Part shown: positions 35,881 through 46,978 of the stretch, piece after piece
Layout of the letters: every line of letters starts with the position of its first letter
Position numbering within the stretch: the first letter of the stretch is position 1
Assembly: GCA_032209605.1 (NCBI GenBank)
Contig: JASFXZ010000035.1
Span: 4,751,748 to 4,815,747 of the forward strand
Direction of reading: 5' to 3'
DNA from: Mactromeris polynyma
Lineage: Eukaryota > Mollusca > Bivalvia > Venerida > Mactridae
DNA: 64,000 bases
Program-made: the position numbers and the translations under genes
The notes under the pieces: generated by a model
Told to the model about the DNA's origin: nothing
The model's database searches: none
The model's input: only the letters and a program-made list of their open reading frames with translations

Positions 35881-36780
35881 AGGTCTCTGCGTTCTTGGAA
35901 TATTTGTGTGATGCTGCTGGATGTTTGTGCATTGTGTTTGTGTAGATTGAGAGTTTGTTTTGATCAACTTTCCTTCAACCTTTTCATTCAGTACTGCTAG
36001 TTCCTTGACTAGCTGGCCCATCGCCGCTCCCATGGTTTTAATTTCCTTTCTTAAAAAAACAATTTCCTTCTTTAAACTATTAGAATTTGAAGAATTACTG
36101 GAAGACGAGGAAGAGGAGGAGGAGGAGGAGGAAGAGGATGAAGAAGAATATGATTTTGCATATTTATACATATTGTCTTCAATGACATATGAGCTCTTCA
36201 TAGGAGCAAAATTATTTGTATTCTGCATATTAAACGGAGTAAGATAATCTCCTCCTAACATGTCAATCAAAATGTTTTCTGTTTTATCAGAATTAACACT
36301 GTCATTATCTAATTCCTTGGCAGCTTCTGTCAGAATATCGATATCTAAACCTGTATCTATCACATGTGTGGTTGGCTTTTGCCTGTTGAGGAATATAGCA
36401 TCGCTTTCCTCTTTTGATAAACGAACAATGTCATTTTCATTTGGAATATAATGCTGCAAGTTTTGCAGTAGACTATTTTGTTCATTTACGGTTTCACCGT
36501 TGGCTGTCATAGCTTCTACAGTTGCCTTATGGCTTGGGTAACATTTGGGATTCAGGTGATTCTCCAGTTCTTTTTGTGATGTGGTAATAAACTTACAAAT
36601 ACTACAGTAAAACGGTACCGAATCAAGTGCTGTGTGTTTTCTAAAGAAATGGAGAAGAACTTTGGAACGTTCACCTTGGTAGTTGTTATTTTGACATTTT
36701 TTACGTTGGTAAACACGGCCTCTATTATTATTGTCCATTTTCCTAATTGGTCTGGTATTAGGAAAAGGCGCTTCGGCCAT
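35839..36780 (-). CDS. Gypsy-2 ORF3: zinc-finger / Ser-tract protein, 3' end lost
   Basis: 313 codons. A basic N-terminus is followed by a finger FYCSICKFITTSQKELENHL with a final C (C-x2-C-x12-H-x4-C), an acidic middle (DTGLDIDILTEAAKELDNDS), a long Ser tract (36070-36150) and a probable coiled coil (LKKEIVFLRKEIKTMG; LVKELAVLNEKVEGK). The minus strand reads ttttttattttttttcag, then g, then ATG, so a splice acceptor ends one base before the start. The last 10-15 residues (to the stop at 35839) come from a flanking dispersed repeat, so the true C-terminus is missing. Same strand as pol and in the same place as ORF3 of Gypsy-1. Function unknown. Nucleic-acid binding is inferred from the finger. 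Confidence 0.65.
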   Translation of the reverse strand: MAEAPFPNTRPIRKMDNNNRGRVYQRKKCQNNNYQGERSKVLLHFFRKHTALDSVPFYCSICKFITTSQKELENHLNPKCYPSHKATVEAMTANGETVNEQNSLLQNLQHYIPNENDIVRLSKEESDAIFLNRQKPTTHVIDTGLDIDILTEAAKELDNDSVNSDKTENILIDMLGGDYLTPFNMQNTNNFAPMKSSYVIEDNMYKYAKSYSSSSSSSSSSSSSSSSSNSSNSNSLKKEIVFLRKEIKTMGAAMGQLVKELAVLNEKVEGKLIKTNSQSTQTQCTNIQQHHTNIPRTQRPTFPYPVFTFDLLV

Positions 36781-37139
36781 CCTGAAAAAAATAAAAAAAT
36801 AAATTTTAACTGCTGGGTCAGTTAATTTCTAAATCTCATGTAGAGAATAGGATCATTGATACATATTTTATGCAATCCTGTTATATTCATATTTACATGT
36901 TATGTGCTATTTAGATACACATATATCATATCAATTTTGTTATACTGCTACATGTATACATAATTGTCTATATTCATACTTTCTTGACTCAACAATGTTT
37001 TATGCTCTAAAGCATACTCATATTTATACCACTTATATATATACAACAATAATTATACTTAATTATTTATATTATACCCATCTCTGTATTTACTTTTACA
37101 GTCGGATAATATCATTATTATCAACATAGATTATTTCTA

Positions 37140-40100
37140 CTATACAGGGTTATTTAAAATTAACTCTCTTTGTTTAGATATCCATTTAGGTGGATTGTCT
37201 CCCCTGTATAACTTGACTTTGTCATGATGTACAATTTGTGATTTTCCACATTTAGAAAATTGTACTTTGTAATTCTGATTGTTCAATTTTTCTATCACCA
37301 GAAATGGTCCAGAATATGGCATAACTAGTTTGGGACATACATTTTCCTTCTTTGGATTTTGCAAATACCACACTATATCTCCTTTCTTGTACATAGTGCA
37401 TGATTGATTTGCATCATACAAATCTTTCTGACGTTTTGAATTACTATTTAAGTTTTCCCTACATACCTGGTGAGCTTTTTGTAATCTACATTTAAGTTTT
37501 TCAACATATTCACCATAAGATCTAATACTTTCTTGATTACAGATTCCGCTGCCAAAAGCTATTTCTGCTGGTAATCTGACTTCTCTGCCTAACATAAGAA
37601 GATTAGGTGTTAGCTTAGTACTGTCATTTGGTGTAGCTCTATATGCTGCTGCTAAACAACCTAGATTTAAATCCCAGTCTGTTTGTTCATTTTTTAAATA
37701 CGCTCTAATCATTCTAGTAAGAGTTTTCATAAATCTTTCTGCTTGACCATTACATTTTGGATTTCTAGTGGAAGTTCTTGTCTTCTTAATTTCCAGCATA
37801 TTACAGAGTTCAATGAATATTTTGCTTTCATAGTTAGCACCCTTATCACTGTGAACAATTAATGGTGCTCCAAATCTAGCAATTACTTCATTTAATATTA
37901 GATCTGTACATAATCTATCTAATGGTGCTCCCACTGGTATACTTCCAAGTGGTGCTTTTGGATTTGTGGATGGCTGTTTATTTGCTCCACAATTTTCACA
38001 TTGTAATATCCATAAATTTATGTCCTCTCTGACTCCAAACCAATAATACCGCTGAATAACTTTTTCCCTGGTCTTCTGCTGTCCAAGATGACCAGCCAAT
38101 ATATTATCATGCATCTGATGCATTACGTCTTTCTGCAAACTACTTGGTGTGAGCATTTGTAGAAATGACCCTGTTCCATTTTTCTTATCATATTTCCGGA
38201 ACAGTATACCATTCTTCAGTTCCAGTGCATCCCAACACAAAATATAATGCCTGACTGCCTGGCTTGATGCACTGACAGTTTTGATAGAGGGTTTATTCCC
38301 ATCTACTAACCATCTATATATAGGTCCTAAATCTGGATCAGATTTTTGCATTTCTTGTATATCTTTTACACTATATCCATTTGACCATGGTATTAAATCT
38401 ACCATGAATCCTGTTTCATCAATAGTGATGTGACGACAAATGCTTTTCGCATGAGTTGTTAAATGCTTCATTTGTCTGATGGCAATTAACTTTGCATTAC
38501 TATATAATGTTTCTATAGTGCTTATGCCATAGTCTCTATGTGTCTTAACCATTTTGCTATAATTACTGACCATATCTGTCAGATGTGTTATCATTACTGA
38601 ACTTGCCCATGTAATTATAGTTAGTAAGTATAACCATTTGTGTTTGAGTATATGTTTCACACCTGTGTTCTCTGTTTTCATTTCCTGAGCAAATATTGAC
38701 CGTATCTGATTGGTCTTGTTTGCGCTTGTAATATTCTGTTTGTATTTTTTATATAGCATGCTTGATTCCATTTGCTCAGCTCGTTTTATACATTTATCAC
38801 AAGGTCCGCATTTTAATGCTATTTCTGTATCTACATCACTGCACATACAATCTTTTGGGTTTGGGCAGCGTGACATACCATCACTGTTCCCATGTTTGAT
38901 ACCTTTCCGATGTTCTACTGTGAAATTATACTCAGATAATATTTCCAACCATCTAGCAATTCTACCTTTTGGTAATTTAAAACTAAACATGTACTTTAGT
39001 GCCAAGTGATCTGATCTTACACGGAATTCTCTACCCAATAGGTAATGCCTAAAATATTCCGTAAAATATCGTATAGCTAGCAATTCACGTTCAGTAACAC
39101 AATAATTCTGCTCTGCTTTGTTTAGCGACCTACTCGCATATGCAATTACTTTTTCTTTACCGTCTTGTATTTGATTTAACACGGCTCCTATACCGAAATC
39201 ACATGCATCAGCATCTAATACGAATATGTCTTTACTATTCGGTAGTGCCATGATATCTGGACTTGTAAGAGCTCCTTTAAGTCTATTAAATGCTATTTGG
39301 CAATCATTATTCCAAATTAACGAACTATCATTTTTCGTGAGGTCATTTAAAGGTTTTGCTATTGAACTGAATTGTCGTACATATTTTCTATAATATGAGC
39401 ATAAACCAAGAAATTGTTTAACTTCTGTTGCGTTTTTCGGTCTTTGCCATTCTAGTACTTTTGCAATGTTATTTGGGTCAGGGCGTATGCCTTTAGCGCT
39501 AACTCTATGTCCAAGAAATGTAACTTCTGATTTTAAAATATCACACTTCTTTGCCTTTAGCTTGAGATTTGCATCTCTTAGACGAGCAAATACCGTTTTT
39601 AATCGCTCTATGTGTTCACTAAATGATTTAGCGAAAATGATTATATCATCAATATAAATGATACATATGTACCATTGTAGTCCTTGAAGTGCTAATTCCA
39701 TAGCTCTTTGAAACGTTGCACCACTATTTTTCATTCCAAATGGTGTAACTAAAAATTCAAACAATCCATATTTCGTACAAAATGCCGTTTTTGGGATGTC
39801 TTGCTCATGTACGGGAACTTGATGATATCCCGATAAAAGATCAAGAGTACTAAATGATGTAGCGCCTTCCACTGCATCTATACATTCATCAACTTTTGGA
39901 ATGGGAAATGCATCGCCCGTGGTAACTTTATTAACACGTCTATAATCAATGCAAGGTCTAAAACTACCATCTTTTTTCTTTGTTAATAATAATGAACTAG
40001 CCCATGGACTATTTGATGTCCTTATTATGCCTTGATTGAGCATTTTATCAATTGCTTTCTTTTCTTCATCTGCATATGCTAACGGTACTCGACGGAACGG

Positions 40101-41249
40101 TTGTTTGAGTGGTTTTGCATCACCCGTCTCAATTATGTGTTCTGCTAGTTTTGTTCTACCTAAATCAGTATCATCTTTAGAGAATACATCTTTGTACTCT
40201 ATCAGTAAATTTGCCAATTGTAACTTTTCACTATTAGTTCTGTCTTTGCTTGACTCAGTGTACAACGATTGTAAGTTGTCAGGTATATCTTTGCATATCT
40301 CAGTAATATTTCTGCTATTATCTGTAATGTTTGTAATATCACTATGACTTATCTGTCTCATTACAGTTTGCTTTGTTTCTTGTACAAATTGCAGACGTCT
40401 GACTGCACTGAATTTGTTTAAGTCATTTTCATTCTCACTTTCTAAGAGTGTTATAGGCTGTTCAGTGACAAATTCAGCTGTGCCTATGTTTGTATCTTGA
40501 TTAATAGAAACGGTATTTTTGAATGGATTCAGTATTCTGACTTTTGCTGTTGGACTTCCATTGATATCAGCTAAACTCGCAGCCATTACTAAAGGGAAAT
40601 TTTCTTTGAAACTACTTGAAGGCTCAATTAGTACAGTACTTGATTGCATATTATCATCTGATTCTTCTCGATCAATAAACACATCTATAGTTTGTTCTGT
40701 TAAACCTTCAATTTCATAATGATCAGCTGCATGGACTTGCCTTATGCTTGTTTTGTGGTAATTATCGCATTTAATATCTTGCCCGTTTACCACAATTTTG
40801 TTCTTACTGAGTATTATATCAGCAGGTATGCCATTATAGTTTAATATGTCCATTCCTAACAAAGCATCATCTTTGATTTTTGCAACAGCTACTTCTGATG
40901 TCAAATTAATTGTGTCCAGAGTAATATCAAGAGAACATTCTCCATTATACTGTAATGGTTCACCCCCTGCATGCAACAACTTGCCTTTCTTCTGCAATTT
41001 TGGTCTTTTTGACTCATCAGTTTGATTGTATATTTTATCTGATATTACTGTTTTCTGTGCACCAGTATCTACTACAAATTGTGTTGGAATGCCTTGGATT
41101 GCACCATTTACATATATTGAATCGGAGCATGGAAATCCTCTCCGTATTGGCATTTTCGTATCATTTTCTGTATCAATTTCAATTTCATTGAGATCCTTTT
41201 CTGATTCGACACTGCCCCGACCTCTAGAGTGTGTCGTAGCTAGTTTAAA
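37140..41249 (-). pseudogene. pol: Gypsy-2 pol: protease, RT, RNase H, integrase (integrase core deleted)
   Basis: One open frame of 1,337 codons from the first ATG at 41153. The natural entry is by -1 frameshift at 41243-41249. Protease FVVDTGAQKTVIS (Asp about residue 29). RT with KKKDGSFRPCIDYRR and YIDD (about 500). RNase H FVLDADACDFG (about 646). A spacer with one hydrophobic stretch WLYLLTIITWASSVMITHL near 845. Integrase zinc site HDNILAGHLGQ...CENC (about 1014-1052), core with CTDL, HSDKGANYES and QAERFMKTL, and a GPF tail. The first two integrase Asp are only about 20 residues apart, against about 60 in Gypsy-1, so roughly 40 residues are missing in frame. Integration activity is therefore not expected although the frame is open. 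Confidence 0.92.
41243..41249 (-). promoter_or_regulatory. Gag-pol -1 ribosomal frameshift heptamer TTTAAAC
   Basis: In the gag frame the codons are CCT TTA AAC TAG, so the heptamer T TTA AAC is in register and directly precedes the gag stop. Slipping one base back leads into the pol frame, which is open from there to the protease. This is a canonical X XXY YYZ site. I did not establish a downstream pseudoknot or stem. Confidence 0.75.
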
Positions 41250-42684
41250 GGTTGCATATTGTAATTTGTTTGTTGCTTTTGTACTTGCATTTCATGCTGT
41301 TTAGGGCAGTTGCGCTTGAAATGACCAATTTCTCCACAATTGAAGCAACTTTTATTATTACTATTGAATCTACTATTTCGTTGTTGGTCATATCTATAAT
41401 ATGGCCTATAATACATATTTGATTGCCCATTTTCTTGGGATAACTGTGAGTTTTCTTTCATGGAGTTTAACTCAGACCGCACAATTTCTAAGACTTTTTC
41501 TGTGTCTAAAGCATTTGTACTATGATGTGTGTTAGTACTATTGTCTTGTCTAATAATTTTGTGCTTGTTTTTCCCTGGCACTGCTCTAACATTGTTTGTT
41601 TCATCATCAGAACAGCTAAATATATCATGATTGTCACTGATCTGTTCTGTAAGTCTAATATCATTTTGATATGTAGTATTTTTGTTGTTTCTTTGTCTGG
41701 TTTCTTTAAAGCATACACTAGCATACACAGCTTCGTCAATATCTTTTGGTTCTTTGACAAATTCTACATGAAACCTAGCCTTTTCATCAATCATTCCATC
41801 CAGAAATCGCCTTAAAAGATCCTCTTGCCTCGTCTTATTATCTCTATTCGCATGGGCTTTGTCATACAGCCTTTTAAGGTATGCAGCATATTCCTCAACA
41901 GTTTCCCCCTGCGTTTGATTTCTGTTAGTAAACTTCATCCAGAATGTTTTTGATGTTTCAACAATTCTGAATCTACTTGAAAGTTCCTTACATAGAAATC
42001 TATAATTTGATCTGACCTGCTGAGACAATTGACCGTACACAAAATCTCCAGCTACCCCTTGTAATCTAGGCAGTAATTCGTCTAATTTCTCCTCATTTGA
42101 CCAATTTTGTCTCCTTCAAACATCCTCAAATCTATTGAACCAAACTGTCCATGTTTCTTTGCCAGTAAATGCAGGTAGTTTTGGGTTATTTCTTATTCTG
42201 CGACTACTTTTTAATTGCCCATTTAAATGGGACCGACTCATCTCAATTTCCGTTTCATTACTGCTATCAGAGCTATAATCTGTACTGTTATGTATGTAGT
42301 TATGTTTGTAACTTCTTCTTGATGGTAAATGTGAAACATCATTTGTGTTGTTTCTGTTTTTGTTTTGTATATTTTGTAATGCATCTTTTAGCTCGTGTGT
42401 AACACTGTTCAAAGAGATTTCTAAGTGTGACACTTTATTTTGCAATGAATTCTCTATACTTGACATTTGTGTCTGTATCTTATTCATTGCTATTGCCATT
42501 TCATATTGTTGTTTCTGTGTATCAATGACTGTATGTCTGTTATTACTCATATTCATTCTTACATCATGTATACCAACATCTGTCCTACCATTTTGTGTGC
42601 CATGTACTCCAGCATTTGTTCTATTACTCTGGATACATGTGCTTCTATGTTCACTTTGTACCATACCGTGTACTTCCTTATTTA

Positions 42685-43505
42685 AGCCAGTATGTGCACC
42701 ATTATATGAATTACTATGTGCACCCTGTGCACTACCCTGTACACCAATATATGAATTACTATGTGCACCCTGTGCACTACCCTGTACACCAATATATGAA
42801 TTACTATGTGCACCCTGTGCACTACCCTGTACACCAATATATGAATTACTATGTGCACCCTGTGCACTACCCTGTACACCAATATATGAATTACTATGTG
42901 CACCCTGTGCACTACCCTGTACACCAATATATGAATTACTATGTGCACCCTGTGCACTACCCTGTACACCAATATATGAATTACTATGTGCACCCTGTGC
43001 ACTACCCTGTACACCAATATATGAATTACTATGTGCACCCTGTGCACTACCCTGTACACCAATATATGAATTACTATGTGCACCCTGTACACCAATATAA
43101 GAACTATTATGTGCACCCTGTGCACTACCCTCTTTACCAATATATGAATTACTATGTGCACCCTGTGCACCACCCTGTGTGTCAATATTTAAATCACTCT
43201 GTGTACCCTGTACACCAATATAAGAACTATTATGTGCACCCTGTGCACTACCCTGTACACCAATATAAGAACTATTATGTGCACCCTGTGCACTACCCTC
43301 TTTACCAATATATGAATTACTATGTGCACCCTGTGCACCACCCTGTGTGTCAATATTTAAATCACTGTGTACCCTGTACACCAATATAAGAACTATTACG
43401 TGCACCCTGTGCACTACCCTCTTTACCAATATTTGAATCACTATGTGTACCCTGTACACCAATATATAAACTACTATGTGCACCCTGTGCACTACTCTGT
43501 ACTCT
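42685..43505 (-). repeat. 45-bp tandem repeat inside Gypsy-2 gag
   Basis: Unit (plus strand) ccaatatatgaattactatg, tgcaccctgtgcactaccct, gtaca, period 45, about 18 units. The right-hand units form a higher-order block of mixed variants (agaactatt, ctctttacc, gtcaatatttaaatcact) that is itself duplicated (43090-43200 and 43210-43370). The frame is kept except for the 2-bp loss near 43369. Long + strand frames here are shadows. Confidence 0.95.
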
Positions 43506-43958
43506 ATCATGTACACATGTCCTCATATCGCTATGTGTATCTAATACACAATTTTCTTGACATCCACTAGTATTCATATCCTTATCATACTGATTCTGCT
43601 TATCAGTCTTATTTGTACCATTTTTGCCTTGCATATCTCCACAATATTCTCTCTCAATTTCCATATCACAGTTTTCCATTCTAGCTTTATGCCTTGTTTT
43701 TACACCTTCTCTTTCCATATTCATGGAATAACTTTGCAAAGAGAGTCAATAATGATAAAACTGACTGTAGAGATAGTCTATGTTATTAAATTAAAAAAAA
43801 ATGAGAACAGACTGTTTACAATAAGTAGATCTAATCCTTAAAAATATCCAATAAAGGATCTAAATGTTCCCTGTATTTAATTAAAAAGAAAATATTGCAT
43901 CCACTACAGAAAGAATTCAGAACTGTTTTTACCAAAAAACAATTACAAAAAAATATTT

Positions 43959-43973
43959 TAACCGCTGCCACCA
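43959..43973 (-). other. Gypsy-2 primer-binding site
   Basis: The minus strand reads TGGTGGCAGCGGTTA, beginning with TGG as required to pair with a tRNA 3' CCA end. It lies about 235 bases before the gag ATG and 3-5 bases after a CGTCACA sequence that looks like an LTR terminus. The tRNA identity was not established. Confidence 0.6.
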
Positions 43974-43975
43974 AA

Positions 43976-44470
43976 GTTGTGACGACCTTGATGATCTATA
44001 ATAAAGTGTTACCTGGTAGCGTACTGGAGGCGTTCCATTATTTATAAAACTGACATCAAAAGAACACAAATAAACAGTTTAAGTATTTTTAATATCTCAA
44101 TATGTAATTGTCAAAGTAAGTTTCTAGTATTATACGTTATAATTCATTCAAAATCAAATAAGCTAATATCATACAAATACACTAATGTATAACATCAAAT
44201 ATCATATTCGAGGTAAAATCTAATAATTATTTACTTAAAATTACTCTTAATATCTTACAGTTAAAATTGTACGAAAATTGCCTGAAACTAATTAAGAAAA
44301 ATAAAAGAAGTTTACCAAACAAAATAATTTACAGTTCTCTCGATTCTGCCAAGCCCCAAGCTTTTATACCCCAAAGCCCCCCTCTCGCAGAATTCTGCGA
44401 GCGGCAGAAAACCGCAGAATCTCGAATGCACGGCAGAATTCTGCCGAATTCTGCCCGTAAACAAACAGTA
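43976..44470 (-). repeat. Probable Gypsy-2 5' LTR (outer boundary uncertain)
   Basis: The inner end on the plus strand is TGTGACGACC (minus ...GGTCGTCACA), a style typical of Gypsy LTR ends, next to the primer-binding site. The outer part holds a cluster of nested palindromes around GAATTC (CGCAGAATTCTGCG at about 44387; GGCAGAATTCTGCC at about 44433) that would lie in the U3 region. With no second LTR to compare, the outer limit near 44470 is a guess. Confidence 0.35.
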
Positions 44471-45510
44471 AATTTTACTTATTCATGAATGGAAGTCTAT
44501 GAGATTTTACCCCTAATCAATACAAAAATACATAATAAATCATTACCTAAAATATTGTGAAGTTTGTTTCTCTAATTATAAATCTATGATCACTTTCAAC
44601 AATGACAGCAAAATCCAATTGTGGATTTAAGTTTATTTACCCTCGCCACCGGGATATCCCATATGGGCGAGCATAAAATCCAATTCTCCAATGTTTACAT
44701 ATTTATATCGGACGACCTAGTTCGTGACGTAAACAACTTACTACGTCACCAAGTGGCGGCCATGTTGAATATTACTCAAAGTACATGTGTAAAACTTAAA
44801 TCATGTTTAACAAAGGTTTATACTTGAAGTGAGTGGAATTACGATTAATCAGGTATCTAAACATATTATTATATTATTAAACTTAACATACATATAGTTT
44901 ATAATTCATGACATTACTATTAACGTGCAAAACACTTGCAAATATAATTGTAAACAAACCCCACCCACTTAAAATAACAGTGTATGTTTTGAAGGTAATA
45001 TTTAAATACATGTACTTCAAAAGACTAATGGTTAGAACTAAATACGATTACTAGATTGTTTCACTATGATACATATCAAACCCAAAGGGTTACAATACAA
45101 CGGTATTACAATAGGGCTGTGTATGTCTTTCCATTTTGTGTGGTTCCTTATGCAAGTGGCCTTAAAGGTTTTGTGAAGTTTTGTTATCAAGAAGTGTCTG
45201 TTGTTGTCAATAGTGTCATTATATGGTAAATTTATTACATTAATCATCTTCAAAACAGCTGCATAAAATTCATTCAAACTTCACCGGAATGTTCTTGACT
45301 GTTTTGTGTTTAATTCAGTTGCAATATTCAGCATGGCCATCAGTGTGAATAGCACTTTCTGATATGTAAAGCATCACTCTTTATCCCATGATATTCAAAA
45401 CTGCATTCTCGCTACTTGAGAAAATGCTGTTTTGAAGATTACTGGAGACAAATGCGATATTTAACATACCAAAACATCATATAGTCATGTAAGGAAACAT
45501 TTACTGAATA
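44471..45510. other. Non-coding flank
   Basis: No exon recognised. Contains the short motif ctcgccaccgggatatccca and tatgggcgag (44643-44671), also seen at 21852-21880 and in part at 49406-49414, and a sequence gtggcggccatgttgaatat at 44753. I looked for the missing last exon of the transposase-like gene here and did not see it. Confidence 0.45.
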
Positions 45511-46976
45511 CACTGCAACTCCGTTATACCGCGATCGGTGGGGTCCAAGGACTCGCGATCGCGTTATATCCGACCGCGGTATAGAGACAGAATACCAACT
45601 TACCCCACCCACACAATATAGCGTTGTGCATACGATGTTTTCATATATTTCGTATTTGTTTCGTATTTGTTTTAATAAACAGGTAGAGGATAATATATAA
45701 AATGTATTTATGGGTTATTATTTGAAACCATTTCAAAACCAAACTCATTAATTATTTAAAACAAAGCTAAAATACGATCATTTCTCTTTCGGAACCGCGA
45801 TATTTTGGCGGTGTTTGTATTATTTGTTACCCATGAAAATTACCCCCTGTGACACTCTCGCAAAATACATACATTGCAGATTTAGAGTGAGAATTAATTC
45901 AATAATTATATCTAATTGTGTTTTCGTACCTATCGATATTAATCCGTAATTGACCAGAACAAAAGAATAATCCATCGCGTATAAATGTTGATTCGACCAA
46001 CAATCACGCGTGAAAAATGCGATGGCCTACAATTTTTGCACCACGCCTAATCGTATCTATATTACGTACGTCTCATAAAGCATTTTACGTCAATCAAAAT
46101 GTGAATTTGACAAAATCACCACCCACGACGGTCGACCTCTGAAGCTAGAAAACGACGCGGCGCCTTTGAAGTCTGCAAGTAGAACATTTTCCCCGTGCGT
46201 CGCATCAAACATTGGGCCGACTACTTGATCTAACAAGTCAAGACGCGGCGCCTTTGTAGTCTGCGAGAACATTGTTTTTGACTAGCAGTACTTCAAACAT
46301 TCCGGGCCGAGTTGACGGCTTTTGCCTCGACTTAACTTTTTTTTGTGACAGATTGAGAAATAGTCGACCGACACATCTAGTAGATATGTGTGAACAACAA
46401 GTGCTGTATTAGTCGTAATTAGCGCATCCGGATACCATTTAGTTTATTGAGGATTTAAACACTGCTTTGTTCCATGATTGACATCCCCTACTGTCATTCA
46501 TTAAATTAAAAGAAATCTCGCCGGTTCGCGATCATCTAATTGGTCAAGGTAAGGAGAATAATTGGACGTTGGCGTGTTAGACTCAACAGCTACTCCCGTT
46601 ACGTCATAGATTCAGCACAATCCAAGGTCAAATTACGATGATGTTTATGAAATGTGTTGAAAAACATAAGAAGGTGACATTTGTGTAAATATTGATGGTT
46701 ATCATAATTGGACATATATCTTTTATGGTGTGTATATTCAGTTTAAGTAATCGTGTTGATTCGCGATCGCTTAGTAAAATAAACTTGTAAACTTAATAGC
46801 ACGTGATTTCGCGAAAGAGCAGACAGCAAATCGCGAAAAAATACGATTTTGATCAATTTTTCTTCCTTTTTTGACAAATTTTAGGATTTTTCATGAAAAT
46901 AATCGGGAGCCACGACGACATCGCGTTATAATGGATATCGCGCTATATCCGACCGCGGTATATCGGAGTTGCAGTG
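45511..46976. mobile_element. pogo/Tigger-like DNA element, non-autonomous
   Basis: Terminal inverted repeats of about 28 bp: left CACTGCAACTCCGTTATACC then GCGATCGG; right reverse complement CACTGCAACTCCGATATACC then GCGGTCGG. A TA dinucleotide flanks each side (45509-45510, 46977-46978), the target duplication of Tc1/mariner/pogo elements. The left end also contains an internal inverted copy (gttatatccgaccgcggtat). At 1,466 bp it is too short for a pogo transposase (about 450-600 residues) and none is readable. Internally a segment gacgcggcgcctttg(a/t)agt is duplicated (46154 and 46242). Confidence 0.75.
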
Positions 46977-46978
46977 TA

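Larger units (their letters stand above)
41240..43724 (-). pseudogene. gag: Gypsy-2 gag with 15-residue repeats (two breaks)
   Basis: ATG at 43722-43724 (MNMEREGVKTRHKARMENCD). A tandem region of 15-residue units GSAQGAHSNSYIGVQ follows, then a coiled-coil-like stretch (IQTQMSSIENSLQNKVSHLE), the capsid region (LPAFTGKETWTVWFNRFEDV; LDELLPRLQGVAGDFVYGQL; YRFLCKELSSRFRIV) and one CCHC knuckle SCFNCGEIGHFKRNCPK before the TAG at 41240-41242. Breaks: a 2-bp deletion near 43369 inside the repeat region (cactgtgta where the sister unit at 43196 has cactctgtgta), and an in-frame TGA at 42116-42118. Gag would form the particle and bind RNA. An N-terminal repeat block of this size is unusual. Confidence 0.85.
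35870..44470 (-). mobile_element. Ty3/Gypsy LTR retrotransposon 2, 3'-truncated, with ORF3
   Basis: Minus-strand order: probable 5' LTR (from about 43976 rightward), primer-binding site (43959-43973), gag (43724-41240), frameshift site, pol (to 37140), 360-bp gap, ORF3 (36780-about 35870). No polypurine tract or 3' LTR follows ORF3. Instead a dispersed repeat begins, so the 3' end was deleted. Gag has a stop and a 2-bp deletion, and integrase has an internal deletion. It lies antisense to, and just after, the last visible exon of the transposase-like gene. Confidence 0.8.

Noticed and set aside
35960..36247. Plus-strand frame with a long Glu run
   Set aside because: Antisense of the Ser tract in Gypsy-2 ORF3.
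37000..37140. Gypsy-2 3' LTR between pol and ORF3 (36781-37140)
   Set aside because: No similarity to 43976-44470, no polypurine tract, and ORF3 follows on the same strand.
42345..43570. Plus-strand frames of 250-264 codons (NYYVHPVHYPVHQYM repeats)
   Set aside because: Antisense shadows of the gag minisatellite.
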